In this document: positions 32,980 to 44,252 of the stretch, piece by piece
Layout: each line of letters opens with the position of its first letter
Numbering within the stretch: the first letter of the stretch is position 1
Assembly: GCA_960531495.1 (NCBI GenBank)
Contig: OY482855.1
Location: forward strand, 6,918,830-6,982,829
Direction: 5' to 3'
From: Zeus faber
Taxonomy: Eukaryota; Chordata; Actinopteri; Zeiformes; Zeidae
Length of the DNA: 64,000 nucleotides
The notes under the pieces: model-generated
Told to the model about the DNA's origin: nothing
The model's input: the letters and a program-made list of their open reading frames with translations, nothing else
The model's database searches: none
Position numbers and translations under genes: made by a program

Positions 32980-33434
32980 TGTTACAGAAATGAAAGGGTC
33001 GCTTTAATATGCAGTTTGTCAGTCGGTGGTTTTAAATAAAGAGGCAGACAGACGCTGGTTTTTACTTGTACAAGGGTCGGGTCAGAGATGTGCTCTAGAG
33101 CAGCTCCCTGAGTCGAGCCATTTGTATTCAGGGAGTCAGAGAATATATGGTCAGTTCGAAGTCTCAGTTTCGTACGTGTTCAAGATAAGACAAACTCTGT
33201 GACATGCAAAGGACAATGGGGTGTTGTTCCTGCTCTTGCAGCTGCATCGTGGTGAGGCCGAAAACAACGATAGCAGCGGCGGGAATCCAAGGTTTGGATG
33301 TCAGTGGGAATTAACACTGTGTGCTGAAAATAAAGACTTGTGACTGAGGTTATATGAAGTTGTGTTTTTCATTATGTGTGTGCATGTATGTTTGTCTATC
33401 TATGTGAATACATAGATTTAGATATATTTTTACA
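32980..33434 (-). repeat. ERV-1 3' LTR
   Basis: Minus-strand sense starts TGTAAAAATATATC right after the polypurine tract AAAAGGGTGGAA (33435-33446) and ends TGTAACA at 32980. Matches 39255-39693 over its full length with indels. Confidence 0.9.
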
Positions 33435-33446
33435 TTCCACCCTTTT
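33435..33446 (-). other. ERV-1 polypurine tract
   Basis: AAAAGGGTGGAA directly abuts the 3' LTR on the minus strand. It is the expected primer for plus-strand synthesis in a retroelement. Confidence 0.8.
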
Positions 33447-34519
33447 AATCACATAAAAGGGACACCATTGTAAAATGTAAATACTAAAACATAAAATGTA
33501 AAACATCCAAATAGAATGCTGAAAATGAAAAGCATAATAAATGCAGAAAATGTAAAATATAATAAATGGTGAAAATGTAACACACACAATGAACAAAATA
33601 TATACGTAAAGCACATAACAACAGAAAACAAACCAACAAATAACCTCAAAACCAAAACTAAAAAGCAAAACAAAAACAAGACAAAAAGAAACCTAAAACT
33701 GAACTAACAAAAATAGGTACATGTAAATGTATACTAAGAATAAAGCAAGAACAAATGCAATAAAATAAATGATCGTTACACAAGAAATAAACGGAATGCC
33801 TAAAAAAAACACGTTGTATATGGTTATCAGAAAGAACCTAGCCCTTGACGTCCGGTAAAACCCAGTGGGAAACCAAGGAAGTCCTTTTGATGGAGGGGCG
33901 AATGAAGAAGATGACAATAAACAAGGTGGGGAGTGGCCAGGCTAGACGGGGCTCGGACTGGAGGGGCGTGGGGTCCAAGGGTCATCTGGTGGAATGTTGA
34001 GTTCTTCACCACCTCTATATCTAACTCTGAGGAGCTCCATGCTTATAGTAGACCTGTCTCGCAGATGGACCGTGGACTGCAGCCCACAGCCAGATCTCCA
34101 TTTCCAGCTCGGCCAGGAGTGAGGGCGTATCTAGGGAGGGACGCAAAGAGGAAAATTCAGGTTGCGCCAAAAACGTCATTTGCTGCACCACCACTGCCTT
34201 CAAAATCATAGCATGCATTATCGGAGCAGGCTTGTCATACATTCTGAAGAGCGGGTACATATGCATAGCGAGAGGGGCCCCTTATGATAAGACCTTATCT
34301 TTATCTTTGCCGAGTCCAGATGTTCGAAGCTCCTAACATGCTCTGCGAAGGACTTCTTTCCTCAACCATTCTGAGACTCCCCATCACACCCCCCTTAGAG
34401 GTTGAACATCTCCACATAATGTTCTGAATAAAAGAGGCTTCAAAGAAACACAGAATAAAACGAATAACAACGAAATGCATAAATGCATAACAAAATGAAA
34501 AGCACATCCCAAAACCACA

Positions 34520-35050
34520 CAACATCCAATGAACATCAGAACGAAACAAATAACGAGTATTATAACACCGGCTTTGGATAGTATGACTCCCTATTTGCTG
34601 GACATTTTGTCCAGCCAGGCAGTATTCCACTGCCCATGGCCGGCATTGTCCTTTAACTCTTTCGTAAGGTTATTATGTTTGGCCAATGCAACAGGGAATT
34701 TTACATCTGGGGCTGTGTTATTAGGATGCACATACAACATTTCACACCAAACATAGCACATACGCCTTGTTGTTTGGCTAGGATCATGTCTAGGGCCAAA
34801 CGATTTTGCCAGGCCACTCAGGAGGTTGCGTCTTACTGCTAACTGAGGGCCTCAAACAATTGAAACGTGTAATTCGCAAAGCGTTGTTGATTATAATTGA
34901 TGTAGTTCACCCAATCAACATTTTTGTCAATTGTTCACCAGGGCAAAGTTTAGAAGCAAAACCACGTGAAATTTGGTTTTGTGCCTTCAATTCGTGAGGG
35001 GACCCCCCTTGGAACTCCGAAGGCATCTATGTAGACACCGGGGGCGTTTA
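34520..35050 (-). pseudogene. ERV-1 env remnant (transmembrane region)
   Basis: Minus-strand translation, broken by several stops, shows a stretch with NVDWVNYINYNQQRF, then about 100 residues later a typical hydrophobic anchor (GVIILVICFVLMFIGCC) at about 34530-34600. Position between the pol remnant and the 3' LTR fits env. Not functional. Confidence 0.6.
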
Positions 35051-35224
35051 CAGATTGTTTTATATTTCAGTTGACATGGGTGCAGTGTATCATGCAGTCC
35101 CAGACGTATGCCGATGTTGCCATGTGTACTCCATTGGTTGTGGGGTCGTAGGTTTGAGGACCCCATTATCTTTTAGTTGAACATGATGCCACAGTTTCGG
35201 GAGTGCAAGTTCAAGTTCAAGTTC

Positions 35225-35292
35225 AAGTTCAAGAGATTATTTGTCACATACATACACATACGGTCGTACATATATGCAGTGAAATGTCATGA
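35225..35292. repeat. Short dispersed repeat end, copy 1
   Basis: (GTTCAA)n followed by TTTGTCACATACATAC and GCAGTGAAATGTCATG. The same end words occur at 42975-43020. It is probably the 3' end of a SINE or LINE family. Confidence 0.6.
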
Positions 35293-35639
35293 CACCCGGT
35301 GATTACGCACAAGCTCTATAAGCCCGAAAAATACTCAAATGTGTGTAATCGACACGCGGTGCTCGTGCAGGCGGCCGCAAGGGGCGGCGCCACAATCACG
35401 ATAATTAATAATGTTGTGATTAGTATGAATGCTAGGTTCACTCTGACTCCGCAGAGTCGTTTAAATGGGATAAATGGGTGCCATATGCTTTGCCGGCTCA
35501 CGGTTTCTACTGGGTGTAATCACTGGGTGTGAGTACTTAGCTTTTGGTAGTGGCGTTGGCTTCCTCAATGGATGCAGCGCTGATGGCGTTGGTGTCGTTT
35601 TGTCCACAGGTTGGTAGGGATGTTGGTGAGCGGGAGAGA

Positions 35640-36440
35640 CAGTTCTGGTGGTTTAGTTGGTTCATTTGGGCTCAGTTGGGTTCAGTCGTGGTTATATAGG
35701 AGTATAATTAGCCCTATTGTCTATGCTAAATGTGTGTAGCTTGGAGTGGGTGGAACTCAGTATTAAAATCTTGTGTGATGGCTAAGCTGTGGATCCTGGG
35801 CAGGGTTAGTCACACACACACATTCACATGTCATCAGCAAAGTGCATGCAGTTGGAATCTCTTCCAGAAACTTCTCTCAGATCCATCCAACCCTCTAGCT
35901 GCTCACTTTCTCCTATCTCCATCCGTGACTTTAAACAGTCCTTTTCTCATCCACTTTTCTCTGTCCCTCACAATACAATAATATTTCTCAAACAGCATTC
36001 AAACAACATCAATTTCAGCGACAATGTTGTCACACAAAATACAGTGCACATGAAGTAGAAACACATTCTACAACAACCAAAGTCTTACCACCTCCCAGAC
36101 AGTCAACACTAATACAGATTTTCAAAATGGCTCTGCTCACCTTAGTTTCTATGGGCCCTGTTAACTGACCGAGTCGTGGGTCAGACGATGGTTTGCGGTT
36201 TAGACCATACAACAAACCTTCATTCTGTCACAGATTCCGTTTACACAGAAAACACAACAATGAATCATACAACAATCAACACACACATTCTAACACACAG
36301 CACAACAGAACACCGCAATTCTCGAAACCACAGCCACTAAATGGCCCTGCATGTGCTATTGGTGTCCACCATTAAATAGCGCTCGGATCAAGTTACTGGA
36401 GGAGCTCGTATGTACTTAGGCCAACCCTCTCAGTCATTAA
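35640..36440 (-). repeat. Insert homologous to 57560-58110 (inverted)
   Basis: Read on the minus strand, this stretch matches the sequence just upstream of the third retrovirus's gag in several long blocks: GTACATACAAGCTCCTCCAG-like at one end, then CACAGCCACTAAAT-, GAGCTGTGGATC- and GGAGTGGGTGGAACTC-like blocks in order (orientation inverted). It probably represents a solo LTR/leader of that family inserted into ERV-1. Confidence 0.65.
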
Positions 36441-36449
36441 GACCCATTA

Positions 36450-36483
36450 TTAGGGTTAGGGTTAGGGTTAGGGTTAGGGTTAG
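36450..36483 (+). repeat. Interstitial telomere-like repeat
   Basis: Five TTAGGG units plus a partial sixth, without interruption. Confidence 0.95.
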
Positions 36484-36665
36484 AGAGCCGGCAGGGCATC
36501 TAAGACTTTGAATCAGAAGATTGCATGCCTTGATCGATGCGTGCAAGATGGCTCCAGAGCAACAAGTAAACACGTAAGATAAAGAAATCAATGAAAGACA
36601 CAAACTTATGAAATACTAGTAATTATGACAAAATAAAGATGCAAATATGGTATTTGAAACAACGA

Positions 36666-37570
36666 TGTGTTAAATCAAATCAAGTCAAGTCACACTTTAT
36701 TTGTAAAGTGCATTTCATACCAGGGCAACACAATGCGCTTTACAAAGAAAAACAATCAAAGAAAATATCTAAAATATCTGTTCAATCATAACAACAGTCA
36801 GTGCAGAATAAACAAATCTCACAGCATACAGAGCACACACAAAAATCTCACAACATAGAGAACACACATACACAGAGGTCAGTCATAGACTGTAGTGAAC
36901 AGCAAGGTTTTTAACCTGCTTTTAAAAGTATTCAGTGTGGTCTCTCTCAGGTCCTCCGGCAGGGAATTACATTTAATTGGGCATAGATACAGAAGCAGCC
37001 TCCCCTGCTTTAGAGTTGGTACGAGGGATAGTTAAAAGACCACTGCCTGTGGACCTGAGAGTTCTTGCTGGTTCGTGTATAATGAGCATTTATTTTATAT
37101 ACTGAGGTGCAATGCCATTTATAGCTTTATAAACAAGTAGCAGAATCTTAAAATCAATCCTAGTTTGAACAGGGAGCCAATGTAGAGATCTAAGAACAGG
37201 TGTGATGTGTTTGAACTTTTTTTTTTTTTTTTTACTCTCAGTGAGAATGCGTGCAGCCGCATTTTGGATTATCTGTAGCTGCTGCACAGCTGATTTCGGG
37301 AGGCTGTTGCAGGAGATGAATGCATGGATTAACTTTTCAGAGTCTGCTTTTGACAGGAAGCCTCTTAATTTTAAAATGTTTTTTAGATGGTAGAAGGCTG
37401 ATATTGTGATGTCATTGATATGGCTCTTAAAATTTAGATTGCCGTCTATTATTTCACCCAGATTTCTGGCTTCATTCTTGTTCTCCAGAGACGAAGAACT
37501 AAGATGAGCTGCAATTTTCTGTCTCTGAGCCTTTGCACCAAAGATGAGTAATGTAGTGTAGTGTTTTCTT
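36666..37570 (-). mobile_element. CR1/L2-type LINE inserted in ERV-1
   Basis: The minus-strand frame (about 37090-37570) carries late reverse-transcriptase and C-terminal words: ARNLGEIIDGNLNFKSHI, FYHLKNILKLRG, IQNAAARIL and PVLRSLHWLPVQTRIDFK. The 3' end at about 36670-36730 has the common fish tail TTTGTAAAGCGCATT-like/CAAATAAAGTG. It is 5'-truncated, and a small internal deletion joins FISC to NSLPKSAV. The upstream 15 residues of the open frame belong to the retroviral protease region. Confidence 0.82.
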
Positions 37571-37589
37571 ATATTGCTACAGCCAATGA

Positions 37590-37700
37590 CGGTACATGTT
37601 TTAGCGGACAAAGGAGATTTAAGGGGTGTTTTGGTGGCGGATATTAGTGAGTGTGAGGCTCCTGAGTCGACGAGAAAGGTTAATGTGTGACTTCTAATAT
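37590..37700 (-). pseudogene. ERV-1 protease remnant
   Basis: Minus-strand reading TFLVDSGASHSLISATKTPL has the aspartic-protease signature D-S-G (GAC TCA GGA at 37670-37678). The frame is interrupted by the LINE insertion. Confidence 0.75.
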
Positions 37701-37936
37701 ATAAATCAAGGGATGGGAACTCGACAACGGCATTCTAATACATAGACGTGTGTATTTCGTCATTACTTATCATCGGGTGTAACTGAGTGTGTGTGGGTGC
37801 GATTCACAATATTCACATTTGTCACCTGATCAGGGTGTGCAGAGCCATGGCTTGGGTCGTTCCCTGGGGTCCCCTCCTCCGGGCGTAAACTCTGACAGAG
37901 TCCAGATTCCCCTATTTGACACCAGTTGCCCTGTGG

Positions 37937-38863
37937 TCATCTCGGTCGCGATCTGGAACAGTCGCGACCCAGTGTCCTATCTGGCCGCAGCGATAGCGGG
38001 TGTTGCGGCCTGGGTTGGGACCTCCTCGGCCGGCGATTAGGATGGCTTCCATGGAATCCTCTGCCTCGTTGGGTCTGGCATGAGGTGTTTTGCTGAGGCC
38101 GTGATGGACCTTGCTGACTTTGAGTGATGGCCTGAGCGATCATGGTCATCTGGGTCTGGGATTCACGTTGGTCGCCATCTTCCAGGTGACAAACAAGCAT
38201 TTCAACATGTCAAAAGTGGGAACACCAATCCGTTGAGGAATGCAGACCGTAGATGAGTCTCATATGGTGTCAGGGGAGGTGCCCCCATGTTTTCAGATTT
38301 CACCAGTCCACTGTGGTTGCGGAAAACACCTTCCAGGTGTTTGGCGTAGGCTTGTGGTGTCTCGTCGTCGTCGCTGTCGAGGTCGACCACTGGTATGTCT
38401 GCCTTGATGATGTTAGGCTCCTCATTAAGGACGAAGTTTGGTGGATTTGGAGTTTGACACCGTACTGGAGGATGGGATTCCAGGTCCAGATCCAGTATTT
38501 TGTAGCATCATATGGTGGTGGTGCTGATGGTTTCAGCATTCCCTGTCCCTTTTCCTCTCCCTGCTTCTTATTCTTTTTCTTTTCTCTTTTATTAGCTTCT
38601 TCTAACCACTCTCCAACGGCTCACCAATCGGCGTTGTACTTCCTCTTTTCCTTTTCTCTGTCTTGTAATCTAACATTCAGCTGATGTAGCTGATTTAGAC
38701 AAAAGCTTCCTCCTGTGGGACAACCTAAGCTTTCCCAATCTACCAAACTTATCATCGTTCTTTCATCTTTTCCTTTCATATACTGATAACATTCCTTTGA
38801 TTCTCTAAGTTGCTGATCCTTCTGTAGTGCTTTGCTATTATTGTCACCCATCCTGGTTGTCAT
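37937..38863 (-). pseudogene. ERV-1 gag remnant
   Basis: A series of minus-strand frames (38621-38863, 38300-38539, 38202-38390, 37937-38200) is broken by frameshifts. They include a Pro/Tyr word APPPYD, as in gag late/matrix regions, and near 37965-38000 a nucleocapsid zinc-knuckle remnant (RCGQIGHW) whose first and last Cys are altered. Confidence 0.7.
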
Positions 38864-39232
38864 TGGGGATTTCTCTCGTACAGATTCTTGTTAATTTTGC
38901 TCTCTCCCCCCTCTTAATTGTGGGCGCTAGATTCTATTTCACGTATCTTTCACCGATCGTAATAGTTATTCTATCCCAAACATGAACTCTGTAATGCCTA
39001 ACCCTGGTTAAAACATGAGAGTTAACACTTAAAATCCTTTACTTACAAGAGAAATCCACCAGGGTGCTCTGCTAATTGTAATTTAAAACATCGTCAACAC
39101 ATCTGTCTTACCCCGCTATCAAGAATGTAGATGGAGGCGGCGCCCCAAAGTCCCACCAAAGGACAGTCCCACAAACAAGGGTTTTAGTTTATGCCGGCTC
39201 CGTCATCGATGGTCCCCCTGGACCTACCTCGG

Positions 39233-39249
39233 TCCTGTTCGTGACGCCA
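39233..39249 (-). other. ERV-1 primer-binding site
   Basis: TGGCGTCACGAACAGGA on the minus strand, 5 bases inside the 5' LTR end. It starts with TGG as tRNA-primer sites do. I cannot assign the tRNA. Confidence 0.72.
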
Positions 39250-39254
39250 GATAA

Positions 39255-39693
39255 TGTTACAGAAATTAAAGGGTCACTTTAATCTGCAGTTTGTCAGTCG
39301 GTGGTTTCAATAAAGATGCAGGCAGATGCTTTTTTTTACTTGTACAAGGGTCGGGTCAGAGATGTGCTCTAGAGCTGCTCCCTGAGTCTAATCGTTTATT
39401 TTCAGGGAGTCAGAGACTATATGGTCAGTTCAACGTCACAGATTTGTATGTGTTCAAGATAAAGCAAAGTCTGTGACGCGTGAAGGACATGGAGTGTTGT
39501 TCCTGCTTTTGTGGCTGCATCGCGGTGAGGCCAAAACCAATGATAGCAGCGGCAGGAATCCAAGGTTGGGATGTCAGAAATAACACTGTGTGCTGAAAAT
39601 AAAGATATGTGACTGAGGTTATATGAGGTTGTGTTCTTCATTATCTGTGTGTATATGTTTATGTGATTACATAGATTTAGATGTATTGTTACA
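39255..39693 (-). repeat. ERV-1 5' LTR
   Basis: Starts TGTAACAATACATC at 39693 (minus sense) and ends TGTAACA at 39255. ATAC outside the LTR repeats the base pairs outside the other LTR. Confidence 0.9.
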
Positions 39694-39769
39694 ATACATC
39701 CTCTTTCGCTATTCAGCTCCTCGCTTTAGATGTAAGCCCTGTCTACAAAAAAAAGAAAAAAGAAAGTGA

Positions 39770-41330
39770 AGGAATAATGTCGGCTGTGGACCTGGGGACA
39801 TGTGTGGGCTGCGGCGCACACATGACCCGCAGGGATACTCACCTGTTGTGCGTCCACTGTCTCGGCCAGACACACCCGGAAGCGGCGCTGTCAGACCCTT
39901 ATCTGCATCAACTACACGAGTCTGCCTCTCTGAGTACATCCATGTCATATGGATAAGGAAGAGTTGGCCACGCACATTAAGTGGTGGGACTTCCACACAG
40001 CCCAGTTGGGCCCTGAGGAGGAGGAGGAGGGGGAAGGAGAAGAGCCAGGTGAGAAGGCACAATGTGCTGCTCACAAAGCGTCTCAGGGTCCTTTCTACCA
40101 GGAGCTGCTGCGCCTCCTGGAGCGAGCTGTGGATCCCATGGGCAGACCCCGAACCCGTTACTCTCTCCATGCTTGCCGGGGCATATTTTAAGGAGGCTTT
40201 GGATTGGCCTCCTCGCCAACGTACCCTTTCCGTAGACTTGTCGAAAGAGGTGAGGTCGTCTTGGGGCGCTCTACAGAAGATGCACTCATCCATCAAGGTG
40301 ACAGCAGAAGTGGCATTGATAAATTTCATGGAGATGCGCATGTGTAGTCTTTCCCTGGGTAGAAAGGAAATTGGAAAGGGATATACACTGCGGTTTGCTC
40401 TCCATCCACCGATGTTTGCTGGAGTCACAATGATGGAAGTCCTTCATCCCACAAACAGAAAATCCAGTCCTTGCTGGAGAACAACTGTCATTCACCCAGC
40501 AGTGGACAGGGAGAGAAAATACGATTTTTACAGCAGATATTTCCTTATTCCAAAAATAGACGGCTTTTCTCTGTGACAAATTCTGGACCTGAGAAATTTG
40601 AACAAAACATTGAGAAAGCTCCCGTTTCGAATCTTAACACTGTCACCTGTTCAAATCTTTCTGATGGGGAGACTGGTTCATGTCAGTGAATTTGAAAGAT
40701 GCTTACTTTCACATAGCAATTGTGGAAAGACACATGAAATATCTGAGGTCTGTCCTTCAGGACAAGGCATACACGTTTTGTGTTCTCCTGTTCGGTCTCT
40801 CTCTGGCCCCCAAAAAATTCACTATTTGTGTAGAGAAAGCCTTTGCCCCTCTGTGCACCCAGGGAATAGAGGTTCTATCATATAAGGACGATCTCCTGAT
40901 AATAGCAGGGTTGAAGGAGTTGGCAGACTCCCACAGAGGGGAGTTTGACCATCAGCAGCCTGGGTTTTCTGGTGAATTGTAAATTGAGCGCTTTGGTTCT
41001 AGCACTGTGTACTTTGGTCTAAGGGTGGCTGACTTAGGGGCAGTCCAACTTGGTCTGTTTAAGAATCGGCTGGCATCGGCTCCCTAGCCATGCACCAGGC
41101 GCCATCAAGGTTTTTGCTGTGGGCGCATTCCCACCTATGTTCCCTGTAAGAATCTCACATTCAGGGCAAAACCTGGGAGCGGACTTATTAACGAGGGGAC
41201 GGCCACAAACATCGGACTGGCGCATTCATCCCCTGGTCATAGATATGATCTACCCTTGATTAGGCCGAGCAGAGTTAGATCTGTTCGCTTCATGAGACAT
41301 GGCTCATTGTCCTCTAAGGTACTTGTTGTG
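39770..41330 (+). mobile_element. DIRS-like retrotransposon fragment
   Basis: The first frame (about 39777-39956) has a cysteine-rich start: TCVGCGAHMTRRDTHLLCVH C. Shifted frames then give a reverse transcriptase of the DIRS type, with NLKDAYFHIAI, FCVLLFGLSLAPKKF and a catalytic YKDD where YLDD/YVDD is usual (about 40680-40930). SDWRIHPLVI and AELDLFAS (RNase H/DIRS words) follow at about 41215-41290. At least four frameshifts or stops are present and no tyrosine recombinase is seen. Dead fragment. Confidence 0.78.
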
Positions 41331-42197
41331 ATCGGGAAGGGCCAGACCTGCACCAGAAAAAAGTCTGGCTCTCTGGACGACACTTCTATCTGTTCTGGTC
41401 TCAAAAACTTGGAAGAAGAACACTGGAATCGAGCAGAGTCTGATGCGAAAGGGTTTATGGTGTATCTGAGAGTGAAGTCCAGCAATAAACAGTGAGTGGG
41501 CCCCAGAGACCGACTGATGAACTGTGCTGTTAGACCTTCTTATATACCCAAGATGTTTTCTATTTTTGGTACCTGCCCTGCCCCTCTCGGCGCAGAGAAT
41601 CAGTCAAAGTCTTTTTTTTTTTTTTTTTACCTGTCCTGTCAGCATGCTGGGTTGTTGCACCATATCTGTTGCATACAACACAACTTATTTGTATGCCAAT
41701 GCATCTTGGACGGACTTAGTCTGCAAGTGCAGTTCACCTTCTCAACCTGCAATACAACTCTTTATTAATTCTCAAATCATCAAGAACTGCTGCAACAACT
41801 CTGTCCTGTGGATGACCTATAGGACGACAAGAGCACAGTTTTTGGTTATACAGAACCACCACCAACCTCCCTCTTTGGATAACTATTTATCATGTTTGGT
41901 TCTGTAAACAACTGATCACTACTCCAAGAGGGGGAGATTCACCATGGGTGAGACAATTACACATAGGACCAAACAACATTTACACTAAAACATAAACATT
42001 GGACGACAACATATATTGAAAAACAGTTAATTAGGTCGAGGAAAACTAGAACTACAATTGGGCACGTGGCCTCTTCCTGTCATAGTTATGGCAGTAAATG
42101 AGGGAGAAAAGGAGAGGAATACAACCAGGAGGGTGCTGGGGTGCATTCGAAGCAGGTGTGGTGGTGTGTGGGTGTGTGTGTGTGTGATGGGACCACC

Positions 42198-42280
<83 letters not shown>

Positions 42281-42840
42281 GGTGTCCACCAGTGAGTGTA
42301 CATGACTTATCCCAATTGGTGCTTGTGTATAAGGTCGGCATTATGTCATGGCGCCTCCAAGCAGCGGAAAAGGCCACGAACCCCCCCCCCCCCCAAGCTC
42401 CACAGCCATGTAGGCACCCTACGGCTGCAGGAAAGCCCCGAGCAACCTGCCCTGTGGCCACAGAAGATCCCTGTGCCCCCAGAGAAGCCGGAGGGCCACA
42501 GAGTAACCCCCACGCCCGGCCCCAAAGAGCATAACCCAGTCCCACGGAGCACGAGGAGACGCCGTACCTCAGGGGCACACATACAACCCACCCCCAAGTG
42601 CAGGCACAAGACGCAGCCACAGGCACAGAACCTGGGCCATGGGCACCAGGCATGGACTGCTGCATTTAATCATCCTTCCTCTCATCTTGGTATAAACTCG
42701 ATTGGTTATACTTCTCAGGTGTCTTTCTCTCCTAATCATAATGTTTGTTGATTACCTACAATATCAATTCCGCTTCTGCACTTAGAGTTCCTCAAATTAC
42801 AAACTGGGCTGTAAATGCAATCTCATTAAAATTAATGCCA
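41331..42840. other. Unclassified repeat-derived sequence
   Basis: No recognisable coding region. It holds a T-run near 41610-41630, a (GT)n tract at 42202-42278, a poly-C run at about 42380-42394 and a Pro-rich GC-rich stretch (42395-42660) whose open frames look like composition effects. Confidence 0.5.
42202..42278. repeat. (GT)n microsatellite
   Basis: About 77 bp of uninterrupted GT. Confidence 0.95.
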
Positions 42841-43505
42841 GGGAGGAAATGGGGGTGAAGGGCAATGATCAGCCTACTTTAATGACAATTGGTCAAATGA
42901 ATATCAGATCACTCCCCTCCAAAGCATTGTTAGTTAAGGATTTGACCACAGACTAAAATCTCGAAAAAAGAGGTTTATTTGTCACATACATATACGTACA
43001 TATGGCAGTGAAATGTCATGTGGAGTATGGCACCTTTTTAATTTCCATCCATCCCTTGAGCACCTGTTCGATATGATGGGTCTGTGAGACTTGGTTAAAG
43101 CCAAATGATTTCTTATCACTAAACAAAGCTTCTCCACCAAACTATGTTAGCTACCATGTTGCACGTTCATCCAAGAAAGGTGGTGGCGTTACCCTCTCTA
43201 AATCTAATCTTAGCCTAAATCCTATATTGAACTTTGACTTTAAAATTTTGAGGCTCTTGTCATGCTGTCCTCATCACCACTGCCTGTTGACCTCGCAGTG
43301 ATCTACCATCCTCTTGGCCCCTACACAAGCTTCTTAGATGAATTCTCTGACTTTGATTCTGACATGGTGATGCACACAGATAATATATCAATTATTGGTG
43401 ACTTTTATATCCATGTGAACTTCCCGTCTGAACCCCTCAGCAGGGCATTCCTGATGAAAATTGATACATTTGGCATTATGCAGCAAATAAAGGGGAGAGA
43501 GATTA
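42840..43505 (+). mobile_element. L2-type LINE endonuclease fragment
   Basis: A frame near 42870 reads TIGQMNIRSLPSKALLVKDL and is interrupted by a short repeat (about 42958-43030). The frame at 43262-43500 then reads LAVIYHPLGPYTSFLDEFSD and DNISIIGDFYIHVNFPS, the GDFNxHV-type APE endonuclease motif of CR1/L2 LINEs. The reverse transcriptase is absent here. Confidence 0.78.
42958..43022. repeat. Short dispersed repeat end, copy 2
   Basis: Contains TTTGTCACATACATAT and GCAGTGAAATGTCATG, as at 35225-35292. It splits the LINE endonuclease fragment and so inserted later. Confidence 0.6.
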
Positions 43506-44103
43506 CAGCCTCCACGTGGTCTCCCCTGCAAGTAACAAGATATGGTGCAAGACCAGCTTGTGAAACGAATGTTGCCACCCAATCACCCAGCTGGAAGACC
43601 AAGGTGCAAGAGGCCTTGGGGACGCAGGTCCATGTCAGGGCAGGCGGACATCCCGACCATCGAGCGCCAAGGAATTCCAGTGCTTCAACTCAATGTCGAA
43701 GGCCTTACCGCCGCCAAATTGGAGGTCATATGCCATCTGGCCAAAACCAATGTAGTAGCAGCTGTCCTTCTTCAGGAGACCCACTGCACAGAAGAGGACA
43801 AGCTCAGGCTGCCTGGGTTCCATCTTGCTGGGTCCATCTACAGTAGACAGCATGGCCTGGCAACCTTTGTGAGGGATGACCTCAACTGGACAGACAGTGG
43901 GCAGTCCCAACCTGGCTCCAGTGTTGAGTGGCTTGTCACTTAAATCCAGGACACATCAGTGGTCAACGTGATAAGCCCCCACCATCAACGCTGACCGTGT
44001 CGGCCCTCCCGCTGGTTCCAGCACCGGCCATCTACGCAGGGGACTTCAACTGCCAGCATACCGACTGGAGATACAGCCATACATCTGCAGATGGAGAGAC
44101 GTT

Positions 44104-44252
44104 GTGTGAATGGGCCTCCGGCGCCAGTGCTCTGCTCCTGTGTGATGCAAAACAGCACCCAAGCTTCTACCCTTCCCGTGTGAATGGGCCTCCGGCGCCA
44201 GTGCTCTGCTCCTGTGTGATGCAAAACAGCACCCAAGCTTCTACCCTTCCCG
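44104..44252 (+). repeat. 74-bp tandem duplication inside LINE endonuclease
   Basis: Two identical 74-bp units (from 44104 and from 44178), each beginning GTGTGAATGGGCCTCCGGCG. The period is not a multiple of three, so it shifts the frame. Confidence 0.93.

Larger units (their letters stand above)
32980..39693 (-). mobile_element. Endogenous retrovirus (ERV-1), minus strand
   Basis: LTR-like direct repeats lie at 39255-39693 (5' on the minus strand, 439 bp) and 32980-33434 (3', 455 bp), each starting TGTAA and ending TAACA. ATAC is duplicated just outside both ends (32976-32979 and 39694-39697). A primer-binding-site-like sequence (TGGCGTCACGAACAGG) follows the 5' LTR and a polypurine tract precedes the 3' LTR. 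Inside are a broken gag, a protease motif and an env transmembrane stretch. Most of pol is missing, and a LINE has inserted at about 36666-37570. The LTRs differ at many positions, so the insertion is old. The 4-bp duplication and gene order fit a gammaretrovirus-like ERV. Confidence 0.9.

Noticed and set aside
36450-36483. Chromosome end
   Set aside because: Only about 34 bp of TTAGGG with complex sequence on both sides, so interstitial rather than a telomere.
39709-40576. Large overlapping open frames on both strands (239 and 258 residues)
   Set aside because: They overlap the DIRS-like element; only fragments in shifted plus-strand frames show DIRS motifs, so the long frames are chance or composite.
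42296-42751. Pro-rich 151-residue plus-strand frame and a 212-residue minus-strand frame
   Set aside because: GC-rich low-complexity composition with a poly-C run and (GT)n; no recognised domain on either strand.
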